A DNA stretch of 54,187 bases from Pseudomonas guariconensis (GTDB lineage Bacteria; Pseudomonadota; Gammaproteobacteria; Pseudomonadales; Pseudomonadaceae), in contig NZ_JAMYBK010000028.1 of the NCBI RefSeq assembly GCF_024127895.1, positions 1 to 54,187 on the forward strand. The letters run 5' to 3'. This document shows, piece by piece, positions 39,518 through 47,933 of the stretch (its first letter is position 1; each line of letters opens with the position of its first letter). The notes under the pieces are model-generated. The model searched no databases and had not been told where the DNA came from. It saw only the letters and a list, made by a program, of their open reading frames with translations. The translations under genes and the position numbers were made by a program.

Positions 39518-41935
39518 CTATGGCAGTGCGTAGGCCATGACATAGTCGCCACGGTCGGTCGACTGGCGCGCGCCGCCAGCGGTGACCACGACGTACTGCT
39601 TGCCGGTCTTCGGCGACACATAGGTCATCGGGCCGCCCTGGCTGCCGACTGGCAGGCGAGCCTTCCAGATCTCCTTGCCGTTACCGCTGTCGAAGGCGCG
39701 CAGGTAGAAGTCCTGGGTGCCGGCGATGAACACCAGGCCGCCCTGGGTCGACAGGGTACCGCCGAGGGTCGGCAGGCCGATCTTGATCGGCAGGTGCATG
39801 CGGATACCCAGTGGGCCGGTGTCCTCGACGGTGCCGACCGGCACCTGCCAGGCGATCTGCCGGGTCTTCATGTCGATGGCGGTGAGGGTGCCGAAGGGTG
39901 GTGCCTGGCACGGGATGCCGGCCACCGAGAGGAAGCGGTTCTTGTTCACCGCATACGGGGTGCCTTTGAGCGGCACGGCGCCCATGCCGGTGTTCAGTGC
40001 CTCGCCACCGGAGGCGGCCTGGCCCTGGTTCTGCGAGGGGATCATCTGGATCCACAGGCCCAGGCGCATGTCGTTGACGAAGATGAAACCGTGCACCGGG
40101 TCGGTGGAGATACTGCCCCAGTTCATGCCGCCCAGCGAGCCGGGGAAGCTCAGCGACAGGTCGGTGCCTGGCGCGGTGTACAGCCCATCGTAGCGCATCT
40201 TCTTGAAGTCGATGCGGCACAGCAGTTGGTCGAACGGGGTGGCGCCCCACATGTCCGACTCGGTCAGGGTCTGCGCGCCGATCTGCGGCATGCCCACCGA
40301 GCGTGGCTGGGTTGGCGCGTAAGGCTCGTTAGGGATGTTGCCCGGCTTGACCGGCACTTCGTCGACTTGGGTCAGCGGCTGGCCAGTGGCGCGATCGAGC
40401 ACGTAGATCTGCCCGGCCTTGGTGCCGATCACCAGGGCGGGCACGGTCTTGCCGTCGTCCTTGGTGAAGTCGATCAGGCTCGGCTGCATCGGCAGGTCGA
40501 AGTCCCACAGGTCGTTGTGCACGGTCTGGTACACCCACTTTTCGTTACCCGTAGTGGCGTCCAGGGCCAGCACCGAGGCGCCGTAGGTGTGGTCCAGTTT
40601 GCTGCGCTCCACGCCGTAGATGTCGGTGGACGAGGAGCCCATCGGCAGGAACACGGTGTTCATCGCCGGGTCGTAGGACATCGGTGCCCAACTGTTGGGG
40701 GTGCTGCGCACGTAGGTGCTGCCTTCGGCCGGGGCGTTGCGATCGTCCGGGTTGCCCGGGTCGAAAGCCCAGCGCATGGCCCCGGTGATCACGTCGAAAC
40801 CACGGATCACGCCGCCTGGCATGTCGGTCTGGACGTTGTCGGCGACACGGCCGCCGACCACCACGGTGGTACCGGCCATCAGCGGTGCGGAAGACAGCTG
40901 GTAGTAGGAATCCGGCACGTCACCCAGGCCGGCTTTCAGGTCGACCTGGCCGTTGTTGCCAAAGCCCTGGCAGAACGCGCCGGTATCGGCATCGACGGCG
41001 ATCAGGCGGCCGTCGATGGTGTTGGTCAGCAGGCGGCGCTGGCAGTTGGCGCTGGCCGGTACGCTGGCCACGGTGATCGGCGAGCTGTTCGGCTGGGTCG
41101 GCTGGGCGATCGGCGCGGTGGCGTCGAAATAGGCCATGCCACGGCAGCGCTGCCAGACCTTGGACTGGGCATTGATCTCGTTCTTCCACAGCTCTTTGCC
41201 AGTGTCGGCATCGAGCGCGATCAGGTTGTTGTGCGGGGTGCAGATGAACACCTTGTCGCCGACCTGCAGTGGGGTCAGCTGGTCCTCGGCGCCATTGCCG
41301 TCGCTGATGGCCACGTCACCGGTGTTGTAGGTCCAGGCGACCTGCAGCTTGTCGACATTGCCGCGGTTGATCTGGTCCAGGGCGGCGAAGCGGCTGCCAC
41401 CTTCGGTATTGCCGTAGTGGGCCCAGTCCTTCTGCGCCTTGCCAGGCTCGACCGGGGTCAGGCCCGGGCCGTTGCCGGTCGGCGCAACGCTCGGGTGAGC
41501 GACGAACATGTTGCCCGCGGCAACCACCAGCGCCACCGCCAGCACCCCGGCCACGCCGTAGGCACCCCGGCCGGCGCTGGCGCCGTTGGCGCGCACCAGC
41601 ATCGGGTAGACCAGCGCCACCACCAGGCCGATCGCGCCGAACATGAACAGCCGCGAGAACAACGGCCAGAACTCAAGGCCGGCGTCGATCACGGCCCAGA
41701 TCGCCGTGCCGACCAGGAAGGCGGCGAACAGCCAGGCCCCGGCCGGCTTGCGGCGAGCGATGAGGATACCGGCGAGGGCCATGGCCAGGCCGCCGATCAG
41801 GAAGTACCAGGAGCCGCCCAGGTCGGCCAGCTTGATGCCGCCGACAGCCAGGAGGAGGCCGAGCAGGGCGATGATAACGCCCAGGCCGACCAGGATGAAT
41901 GTCGAGGCGCCAGAGGCGCGCGGTGTGTGCTTCAT
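39518..41935 (-). CDS. gcd: Membrane-bound PQQ-dependent glucose dehydrogenase
   Basis: An 805-residue quinoprotein that oxidises glucose to gluconate (gluconolactone) in the periplasm and passes electrons to ubiquinone. The first 140 residues form five TM helices (ILVGLGVIIALLGLLLAVGG, AIGLVVALVYPMLVR). The rest is an eight-bladed PQQ propeller with tryptophan-docking motifs such as ALDADTGKELWKNEI, VLALDATTGNEKWVYQTVHN, and the catalytic-Asp region WDFDLPMQPSLIDF. The C-terminus has FDSGNGKEIWKARLPVGSQG. It lies directly upstream of the oprB-type porin on the same strand, joining glucose entry to periplasmic oxidation. Confidence 0.96.
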   Translation of the reverse strand: MKHTPRASGASTFILVGLGVIIALLGLLLAVGGIKLADLGGSWYFLIGGLAMALAGILIARRKPAGAWLFAAFLVGTAIWAVIDAGLEFWPLFSRLFMFGAIGLVVALVYPMLVRANGASAGRGAYGVAGVLAVALVVAAGNMFVAHPSVAPTGNGPGLTPVEPGKAQKDWAHYGNTEGGSRFAALDQINRGNVDKLQVAWTYNTGDVAISDGNGAEDQLTPLQVGDKVFICTPHNNLIALDADTGKELWKNEINAQSKVWQRCRGMAYFDATAPIAQPTQPNSSPITVASVPASANCQRRLLTNTIDGRLIAVDADTGAFCQGFGNNGQVDLKAGLGDVPDSYYQLSSAPLMAGTTVVVGGRVADNVQTDMPGGVIRGFDVITGAMRWAFDPGNPDDRNAPAEGSTYVRSTPNSWAPMSYDPAMNTVFLPMGSSSTDIYGVERSKLDHTYGASVLALDATTGNEKWVYQTVHNDLWDFDLPMQPSLIDFTKDDGKTVPALVIGTKAGQIYVLDRATGQPLTQVDEVPVKPGNIPNEPYAPTQPRSVGMPQIGAQTLTESDMWGATPFDQLLCRIDFKKMRYDGLYTAPGTDLSLSFPGSLGGMNWGSISTDPVHGFIFVNDMRLGLWIQMIPSQNQGQAASGGEALNTGMGAVPLKGTPYAVNKNRFLSVAGIPCQAPPFGTLTAIDMKTRQIAWQVPVGTVEDTGPLGIRMHLPIKIGLPTLGGTLSTQGGLVFIAGTQDFYLRAFDSGNGKEIWKARLPVGSQGGPMTYVSPKTGKQYVVVTAGGARQSTDRGDYVMAYALP

Positions 41936-42121
41936 TGCAGGAGTTTTCGCAGGTGGACTGCGCCCAGTTTATGCCCTTAGCAAGCTAATTAACAAGTTGG
42001 TACATAATTTCGTGAGGCTGATTGTCGCAGATGGAAAAGGGCTGCGATGATGCTAAAAGCTTGTATCGGGCTGCGAAAAGTATAGAAGACGTTGGGTTCG
42101 TGAGTGTCTTGGCGCTGTGAA

Positions 42122-42475
42122 CTATTTGGCCTGATCCGTAGCCAGCGTTTGCTCGTAGAACACAGCCAGCCACACGGTGGTAGTACCGGCTTCGGTCCAC
42201 TGCACCCGGTGTCGGCAGTGGGCCGGGATGTCCAGATGGTCGCCAGGGCGCAGCAGGCGTACCTCGGTCTCATGCTCCAGGCGCAGCCCCGCGCTGCCGC
42301 TGAGCAGCAGCACCCATTCGCCTTCGGGTTGGTCGTACCAGAAACCTGGCGGGCTGGCCTGGCCGCTGGAGACGATACGCTCGATGCGCAGGCCCGGGCG
42401 GCGCAGCAGGTCGTCGATCTGTTCGGCGGCCTGCGGATCGGGAGGGGGCAGGGCGGTGAACAGGTTGTCGGGCAT
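42122..42475 (-). CDS. Small single-domain cupin protein
   Basis: A 117-residue cytoplasmic cupin. The strands PEGEWVLLLSGSAGLRLEHE and LLRPGDHLDIPAHCRHRVQW are the two cupin motifs, with His residues in the second (IPAHCRHRV) and Glu in the first. Such small cupins resemble phosphoribosyl- or mannose-type binding proteins of unknown function. It lies 186 bp upstream of gcd on the same strand; the AT-rich gap between probably holds the gcd promoter, so they need not be co-transcribed. Confidence 0.82.
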   Translation of the reverse strand: MPDNLFTALPPPDPQAAEQIDDLLRRPGLRIERIVSSGQASPPGFWYDQPEGEWVLLLSGSAGLRLEHETEVRLLRPGDHLDIPAHCRHRVQWTEAGTTTVWLAVFYEQTLATDQAK

Positions 42476-42521
42476 GGCGCGGTCCTCGTCTTCCTGTCCT
42501 GATTGTAGGAGAGCTTCGTGG

Positions 42522-42583
42522 GTAGATCTTGGTGTTGGCCCGTCAGGAGATCGATCGAGGCCGCTGCGCGCCTCCAGATCTAC
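42522..42583. repeat. Imperfect inverted repeat between cupin and LysE genes
   Basis: GTAGATCT (42522-42529) and AGATCTAC (42576-42583) flank a GC-rich core with GATCGATCGAGG. The structure resembles a dispersed intergenic repeat rather than a gene-specific site. Confidence 0.35.
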
Positions 42584-42613
42584 AAAACGCCGCTTAACGA
42601 ACCGGCCCCACCC

Positions 42614-43225
42614 TCAACGCCCCAGCGGCAAGGCCACGCCGATCAATGCGAACAAGCTCCCACAACTGCGGTTGAAGCCCCTGCCACCTTTGGCCAGCCA
42701 GGGCCGCACGCGAAACGCCAGGCGTGCCAACAGGTACTCGACAAGAAACTCCACGCTGGCGAAGGTCGCCGCCATGACCACGAACTGCAGCGCCAGCCCG
42801 CGCTGGGGGTCGATGAACTGCGGCAGGAAGGCGCCGTAGAACAGCAATACCTTTGGATTGGCCATGGCCGACAGGAAGCCCTGGCGGAACAGCCCTGCAT
42901 TACCCAGGCGTGCCCCGCCGTCGGCCAGTTCCAGGCGCATCGCCGGGCTGCGCCACAGCTGGATGCCCAGCCATACCAGGTAGGCGCCGCCGACCCACTT
43001 GAGTACCTGCAGCAGCGAGGCCGAGGTGTGCAGCAGGGCGCTGAGGCCGAACATGGCCAAGGCGATCAGGGCGCTGAAGCCGAACACCCCGCCGACGATG
43101 GTGAACAGAGTGCGCCGGGCGCCGTACAGCGCGCCGTGGGTCAGGGCCAGCAGGCTGTTCGGGCCAGGGGTCAGCGACAGGCCGATGCTCGCCAGCAGGT
43201 AGATGAGCCAGGTATCCAGTGCCAT
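42614..43225 (-). CDS. LysE/RhtB-family amino acid exporter
   Basis: A 203-residue inner-membrane protein with six TM segments. It starts MALDTWLIYLLASIGLSLTP, immediately followed by GPNSLLALTHGALYG, the LysE signature. Further motifs are WVGGAYLVWLGIQLWR and GFLSAMANPKVLLFYGAFLP. It exports an amino acid or related metabolite, probably homoserine, threonine or lysine type. It is divergent from an AraC-type regulator that probably controls it, as is common for this family. Confidence 0.9.
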   Translation of the reverse strand: MALDTWLIYLLASIGLSLTPGPNSLLALTHGALYGARRTLFTIVGGVFGFSALIALAMFGLSALLHTSASLLQVLKWVGGAYLVWLGIQLWRSPAMRLELADGGARLGNAGLFRQGFLSAMANPKVLLFYGAFLPQFIDPQRGLALQFVVMAATFASVEFLVEYLLARLAFRVRPWLAKGGRGFNRSCGSLFALIGVALPLGR

Positions 43226-43318
43226 GGGAAATGCCTTCGTGTTTCGGGTGGCGCCAGTCTAGGGGACGGCGGCCCGATCGAAGGGTAATATCTGGACATT
43301 CTTGAGTATTAACTGGAC

Positions 43319-44302
43319 ATGCCTGCCATGACCCCCGACATCCGTCTGTTGATCCTGCCGCTGCCGGAGTTCGCCTTGCTGCCGTTCGGTGCGTTCCTCG
43401 ACAAGCTGCGTTTCAGCGCCGACGACGAGGACTACAGCCGTCAGCGCTACTGCAGTTGGACCTTGCTGGGCCTGACCGACGAGCCAGTGACCTCGAGCAG
43501 CGGGGCGGTGGTACAGGTCGACATGACACCCACGCAGCTCGACCTGCGCGGCTTCGACTACCTGGTGCTGTTCGGCGGGCGCAGTGCCGGTGCCACCGCA
43601 GCCCTGGCGCCGCGCTACAAGGCCCTGCTCAAGCGTGCCGCCAAGGCCGGGGTGAAGTTGGTGGGAGTGGACAACGGCGCCTTTCTGCTGGCGGCCTGCG
43701 GCTTGCTGGACGGCCACAAGGTGGTGGTGCACTGGCGCCACGAGGCGGAGTTCCGGGCCTCTTTTCCGCATCTGCAGGTGTTGCCCGAGCAGTTGTACTG
43801 TTTCGACGGTGCGCGTATCACCTGCGCAGGCGGCACCGCGGCCATCGACCTGGCGGTAGAATTGCTGTCCCGTGCCTGCGGCCGGGCGCGGGCGCTCAAG
43901 GGGCTGGCCGACATGCTGGTGGACGAGACCCGCGACAGTCGCCATGCCTTGCGCTCGCTGGAGGCCGGGGCAGGGCAGGGGCGCCAAGTGCAGCGGGCCA
44001 CGGCGCTGATGCGCCACCACCTGGGGGCTCGGTTGTCGATCGAGGAGGTGGCGGCGCAACTGGGTGTCAGCCGGCGCCAGCTCGATCGCCAGTTCCAGGC
44101 CAGCCATGGCATGAGCGCCAAGGCCTGGTGGCTGGAGATGCGCCTGCAGCAGGCGCGTTGGCGGCTGCTCAACTCAAGCCATGGGCTGGCGCAGATTGCC
44201 GATGAGGTGGGGTTGGGGGATGCCAGCTACCTGGGCAAGTGCGTGCGGCGGCGGTTCGGCTGCTCGGCCCGGGCGTTGCGTAGGCATGGTGGCGGCGCAT
44301 GA
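43319..44302 (+). CDS. GlxA-type AraC regulator (DJ-1/PfpI sensor domain)
   Basis: A 327-residue regulator. The N-terminal class I glutamine amidotransferase-like domain (about 1-190) includes FDYLVLFGGRSAGATAAL and VGVDNGAFLLAACGLLDG; the nucleophilic Cys of true amidotransferases is replaced, as in ArgR, GbdR and CdhR. The C-terminal AraC DNA-binding domain (about 220-325) has LSIEEVAAQLGVSRRQLDRQ and LAQIADEVGLGDASYLGKC. Relatives sense arginine, glycine betaine or carnitine. It is divergent from the LysE exporter gene (93-bp gap), which is the likely target. A second ATG three codons on is an alternative start. Confidence 0.9.
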   Translation: MPAMTPDIRLLILPLPEFALLPFGAFLDKLRFSADDEDYSRQRYCSWTLLGLTDEPVTSSSGAVVQVDMTPTQLDLRGFDYLVLFGGRSAGATAALAPRYKALLKRAAKAGVKLVGVDNGAFLLAACGLLDGHKVVVHWRHEAEFRASFPHLQVLPEQLYCFDGARITCAGGTAAIDLAVELLSRACGRARALKGLADMLVDETRDSRHALRSLEAGAGQGRQVQRATALMRHHLGARLSIEEVAAQLGVSRRQLDRQFQASHGMSAKAWWLEMRLQQARWRLLNSSHGLAQIADEVGLGDASYLGKCVRRRFGCSARALRRHGGGA

Positions 44303-44313
44303 ATCCATGCAGT

Positions 44314-44437
44314 TGGGGCCGCTTCGCGCCCCATCGCCGGCAAGCCGACTCCCACAGGGGGCTGCGGTGTTCACGAATCATGTGCCATGCAGAGGACTGT
44401 GTGGGGGGCTTGCCGGCGATGGGCTGCAAAGCAGCCC
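44314..44437. repeat. REP pair (BIME) after the AraC-type gene
   Basis: ATCGCCGGCAAGCC (44333-44346) and GGCTTGCCGGCGAT (44407-44420) are perfect inverted copies, each extended by GTGGG/CCCAC and bounded by GGGGCCGC and GCAGCCCC. The element fills most of the gap between two convergent genes and probably also terminates both. Confidence 0.8.
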
Positions 44438-44474
44438 CGGGCTCGCGAAGAAACTCGCAGAGAACTTGCCTACT

Positions 44475-45335
44475 TTACTGCGGGGTGCCGAACAACCCGG
44501 TCCAGTAGATCCCGGCATCGCTCTTGGGGTCTACCGCATAGGCCGCGCCCAGTTCGCTGAAGTCCGGATTCATCAAGGTGGCGCAGTGCCCCGGGCTGGC
44601 CAGCCAGCCGTCGACCACCTTGCGCGGCGTGTCGCGGCCGGCGGCGATGGTCTCGCCGATCTGCCGGTACAGGTAGCCGGCCAGCTCCGCGCGATCGCCC
44701 GGGGTACGGCCGTCGTGGTCGATATGGTCGAAGAAGTTCTGGTTGGCCATGGCCCGCGTGTGGTTGGCGGCCACCCCGGCCAGGGTGTTGTTCCAGCCCA
44801 GGGCCGCAGCGGCGGCGAACGGTTGCCCGCCACACTGGCGCGGTACCTTGCGGGCGGCGTTGACTTCCTGCAGCAGCTTCTGGCCCTCTTGCTGCCAGTC
44901 GCCCAGGCGTGCGCTGAGCAACGGGCGGGCCAGAACGATGCGCCAGTCGCGGCCTTCCTGGCTGACGCCGATGTCGACGAACTGCGGGTCGAGCACCACT
45001 TGGCAGAAGCTCTCCTCGATGGCACCCATCGCCGCCCGGGCATCGCGCGGGCCCGACAGGCTGATGGCCTGGACATTGACCATCGGGTAGGCGGCGCGCG
45101 TCATGGCCTGCTGCAGGTCGCGGGTACCCTCCGGCGACAAGGCCAGGCGGGTGTCGCTGTTGAGCGGTGGCAACTCCAGCGAGGCCTCGCCGCCGCAGGG
45201 TTGGGCCTGGCTGCGGTAGGCATTGATCGAGTCGATCAGTTGCCCTTCTTCGCCGCTGAACGCCAGGGCGCTGGCGGACACGGCCAGCCCCAGCGACAGG
45301 GCGGCAAACCGGGCAACGGATGAGAGGACGCGCAT
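44475..45335 (-). CDS. Exported CAP/SCP-domain protein
   Basis: A 286-residue periplasmic or secreted protein with a signal peptide (MRVLSSVARFAALSLGLAVS, ending ASALA-FS). The C-terminal CAP domain (about 150-285) has LGWNNTLAGVAANHTRAMAN, FFDHIDHDGRTPGDRAELAG, IGETIAAG and SPGHCATLMNPDFSELGAAY, with the two conserved His and Glu residues. An N-terminal region of about 120 residues (QLIDSINAYRSQAQPCGGEA) resembles a second, degenerate CAP module. Bacterial CAP proteins have unclear roles. The start at 45335 opens the signal peptide; longer readings do not. Confidence 0.86.
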   Translation of the reverse strand: MRVLSSVARFAALSLGLAVSASALAFSGEEGQLIDSINAYRSQAQPCGGEASLELPPLNSDTRLALSPEGTRDLQQAMTRAAYPMVNVQAISLSGPRDARAAMGAIEESFCQVVLDPQFVDIGVSQEGRDWRIVLARPLLSARLGDWQQEGQKLLQEVNAARKVPRQCGGQPFAAAAALGWNNTLAGVAANHTRAMANQNFFDHIDHDGRTPGDRAELAGYLYRQIGETIAAGRDTPRKVVDGWLASPGHCATLMNPDFSELGAAYAVDPKSDAGIYWTGLFGTPQ

Positions 45336-45380
45336 GAAGATCTCCCTATGACTGGCAACGCCTAGGTGTGCGCTGCTCAT

Positions 45381-45420
45381 CGTACACAAGCGCAGGGCTT
45401 TTGGCCCGGCCTTGTGTACG
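45381..45420. promoter_or_regulatory. 10-bp perfect inverted repeat in the CAP/TonB receptor gap
   Basis: CGTACACAAG (45381-45390) and CTTGTGTACG (45411-45420), with a 20-bp spacer, lie 46 bp upstream of the CAP gene start. Spacing of the half-sites is about three helical turns, suiting a dimeric regulator. No regulator gene is adjacent. Confidence 0.4.
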
Positions 45421-45595
45421 GCAAAAAACGGCCGGCAATCGATTGCGCGCGGCAAAAGGGGAAGTAGACCACTGGTCGCCGAGAAAGTGCAGTCATTTGC
45501 TAATAATTCGTAATTTCGGCTAGAAACAATACTCAGTCGCTGATGCGCGCTCATTTGCCAGGAAGGCCTCCACCCATTTGCACCAGGAGCCTTTC

Positions 45596-47764
45596 ATGGC
45601 CCGAACCTGTCCTTCTCGTCCGACCTTGCTGGCCCTCTGCTGTTCCGTTGCCATCACCGCCCAGGGGGCCGATGGCCCCATCGAATTGGACCCCACCGCC
45701 GTCAGCGCCGACGCTGTCAAGGCCCCACCCGGCGCTCTGCCTGAGCCCTTCGCCGGTGGCCAGGTGGCCCGGGGCGGGCAGATGGGCGTGCTGGGCAACC
45801 AGGACATGATGGACGTGCCGTTCACCATGACCAGCTACACCTCGCAACTGATCGAGGAGCAACAGGCCGAGGACATCGGCGACGTGCTGCTCAACGACCC
45901 CTCGGTGCGCCAGTCGTTCGGCTTTGGCAACCAGTCGCAGATCTTCGTCATCCGCGGCTTGCCGCTCAATGGCGATGACGTGGCCTTCAACGGCCTGTAC
46001 GGTGTGCTGCCACGGCAGATGATCGCCCCCGACGCGCTGGAGCGGGTCGAGGTGTTCAAGGGCCCCAACGCTTTCCTCAACGGTGCCAGCCCCACGGGCT
46101 CCGGCCTGGGCGGCAACGTCAACCTGCAGCCCAAGCGTGCCGGCGACACCCCGACCCGGCGCTACACCCAGGACATCAGCACCGATGGACGTCTGGGCGA
46201 GCACTTGGACCTCGGCCAGCGCTTCGGCGCCGACAACCACTTCGGCGTGCGCCTGAACCTGTCCCAGCGCGAGGGCGAGACCGCCGTCGACGACCAGAAC
46301 CAGCGCAGCAAGCTGTTCGTCGCGGGCCTGGACTACCGTGGCGAGGCCCTGCGCCTGTCCGCCGACATCGGCTACCAGAAGCAGCGGGTCAACCACATGC
46401 GCAACTCGGTGCGCCTGAACGCGGGCCTGGATGACATCCCACGGGCACCCGACGCCGACCACAACTACGGGCAGAAGTGGGCCTGGACCGAGACCGAGGA
46501 CACCTTCGGCATGCTGCGCGGCGACTACGCCTTCGACGACAACTGGAGCGGCTACCTGGCCGGCGGCGTCAAGCACACCCACGAGAACGGTTTCTACGGC
46601 ACGCCGATCCTCACCGATGCCGGCACTGGCGCGGCCACCATCGGCGGTTCGAAGATCCCCCACAACGAGGACAACACCAGCTTCATGGGCGGCATCAACG
46701 GCCGTTTCCAGACCGGCCCGGTCAGCCACCAGCTCAATCTCGGCGCGGCGATCATCTGGACTCAGCAGGAAAACGCCTTCGTCTTCTACAACTCGCAGGC
46801 CACCAACCTCTACCGCACCGACCCACTGCCCAAGCCGACCACGCCGTCCTTCGTCGGCGGCAAGCTGGACGACCCGGGCGTGACCGGCAAGACCCGCAAC
46901 CGCAGCATCGCGCTGTCCGACACCGTGGGCCTGTTCGACGACACCCTGCTGCTCACCGCTGGCGTGCGTCGCCAGCAACTGCGCGTGGAGGGCTATGCCT
47001 ATGACGGCGAGGGCCCGGATGCCGGCCGTACGGCGTTCTACGACGAGTCGGTCACCACGCCGGTGTACGGCATCGTCTACAAGCTCAACCCGTCGATCTC
47101 GTTGTATGCCAACCGCATCGAAGGCCTGGCCCAGGGCCCGACCGCCTCGGGCGAGGTGGTCAACGCCGGCGAAGTCTTCCCGCCGGCCAAGACCAAGCAG
47201 ATCGAGGCCGGCGTCAAGTTCGACTACCAGACCTTCGGCGCCAACCTGGCGCTGTTTCGCATCGAGCGCCCCACTGACGGCTTCGTCCAGGGCAACGTGT
47301 TCGTCCAGGATGGCGAGCAGGTCAACAAGGGCATCGAGCTGAGCGTGTTCGGCGAGCCAGTGCGGGGTTTGCGCCTGATGGCCGGCGGCACGCGCATGGA
47401 CACCGAGCTGAAGAACACCCTGGACGGTGCCAACGATGGCAACCATGCGGTCGGCGTGCCGACCTTCCAGCTCAACGCCAGCGTCGACTGGGACGTCCCG
47501 GGCCTGGACGGAGTATCGCTCAATGCCCGCATGCTGCGTACCGGCGGGCAATACGCCGACCCGGCCAACAACCTCAGCCTGCCGACCTGGAACCGTTTCG
47601 ACGTCGGCGCCCGCTACCGCTTCAAGGTGCAGGAAAAGGACATCACCCTGCGGGTCAACGTCGAGAACCTCAGCGACAAGAACTACTGGGCCTCGGCCAA
47701 CGGCGGCTACCTGACCCAGGGCGATCCGCGCTTGGTCAAGTTCTCCGGCAGCATCGACTTCTGA
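45596..47764 (+). CDS. TonB-dependent siderophore-type receptor
   Basis: A 722-residue outer-membrane receptor. The signal peptide is MARTCPSRPTLLALCCSVAI with TAQGA, followed by a TonB-box-like stretch (IELDPTAVSA). The plug domain (about 60-170) has VPFTMTSYTSQLIEEQQAED, FVIRGLPLNGDDVAFNGLYG and ERVEVFKGPNAFLNGASPTG. The 22-strand barrel ends with an aromatic (KFSGSIDF). There is no N-terminal signalling (STN) domain, so it cannot partner with the FecR at 16.8 kb. It imports a ferric siderophore or similar chelate. The start has AGGAGC at a good distance. No clear Fur box is seen, although AT-rich DNA (45500-45530) lies upstream. Confidence 0.92.
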   Translation: MARTCPSRPTLLALCCSVAITAQGADGPIELDPTAVSADAVKAPPGALPEPFAGGQVARGGQMGVLGNQDMMDVPFTMTSYTSQLIEEQQAEDIGDVLLNDPSVRQSFGFGNQSQIFVIRGLPLNGDDVAFNGLYGVLPRQMIAPDALERVEVFKGPNAFLNGASPTGSGLGGNVNLQPKRAGDTPTRRYTQDISTDGRLGEHLDLGQRFGADNHFGVRLNLSQREGETAVDDQNQRSKLFVAGLDYRGEALRLSADIGYQKQRVNHMRNSVRLNAGLDDIPRAPDADHNYGQKWAWTETEDTFGMLRGDYAFDDNWSGYLAGGVKHTHENGFYGTPILTDAGTGAATIGGSKIPHNEDNTSFMGGINGRFQTGPVSHQLNLGAAIIWTQQENAFVFYNSQATNLYRTDPLPKPTTPSFVGGKLDDPGVTGKTRNRSIALSDTVGLFDDTLLLTAGVRRQQLRVEGYAYDGEGPDAGRTAFYDESVTTPVYGIVYKLNPSISLYANRIEGLAQGPTASGEVVNAGEVFPPAKTKQIEAGVKFDYQTFGANLALFRIERPTDGFVQGNVFVQDGEQVNKGIELSVFGEPVRGLRLMAGGTRMDTELKNTLDGANDGNHAVGVPTFQLNASVDWDVPGLDGVSLNARMLRTGGQYADPANNLSLPTWNRFDVGARYRFKVQEKDITLRVNVENLSDKNYWASANGGYLTQGDPRLVKFSGSIDF

Positions 47765-47857
47765 GGGCGCCGCAAGCTTCAAGCCGATTGGCGCAGGATG
47801 TGATGCCTATGCCCGGCCCCCACAAGCGCCGCCTGCTTTTTCTTGCAGATAAAAAAA

Positions 47858-47883
47858 GCCCCGCAGACCAAGGCCGGCGGGGC
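47858..47883 (-). terminator. Intrinsic terminator of mexEF-oprN
   Basis: On the minus strand GCCCCGC, 12-base loop, GCGGGGC, then TTTTTTT: a textbook rho-independent terminator 51 bp after the oprN stop. Confidence 0.88.
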
Positions 47884-47933
47884 AAGGCGGTTGGGGGAGG
47901 AGCCAACCAAAGGAGTCGTTGAGGCGTTGAAGG

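Noticed and set aside
39794..41980. A 728-codon frame opposite gcd
   Set aside because: Shadow of the glucose dehydrogenase gene with low-complexity Gly/His/Val-rich translation.
45596..47764. Pairing of this TonB receptor with the FecR at 16788-17783
   Set aside because: The receptor has no N-terminal signalling domain and the two genes are 28 kb apart.
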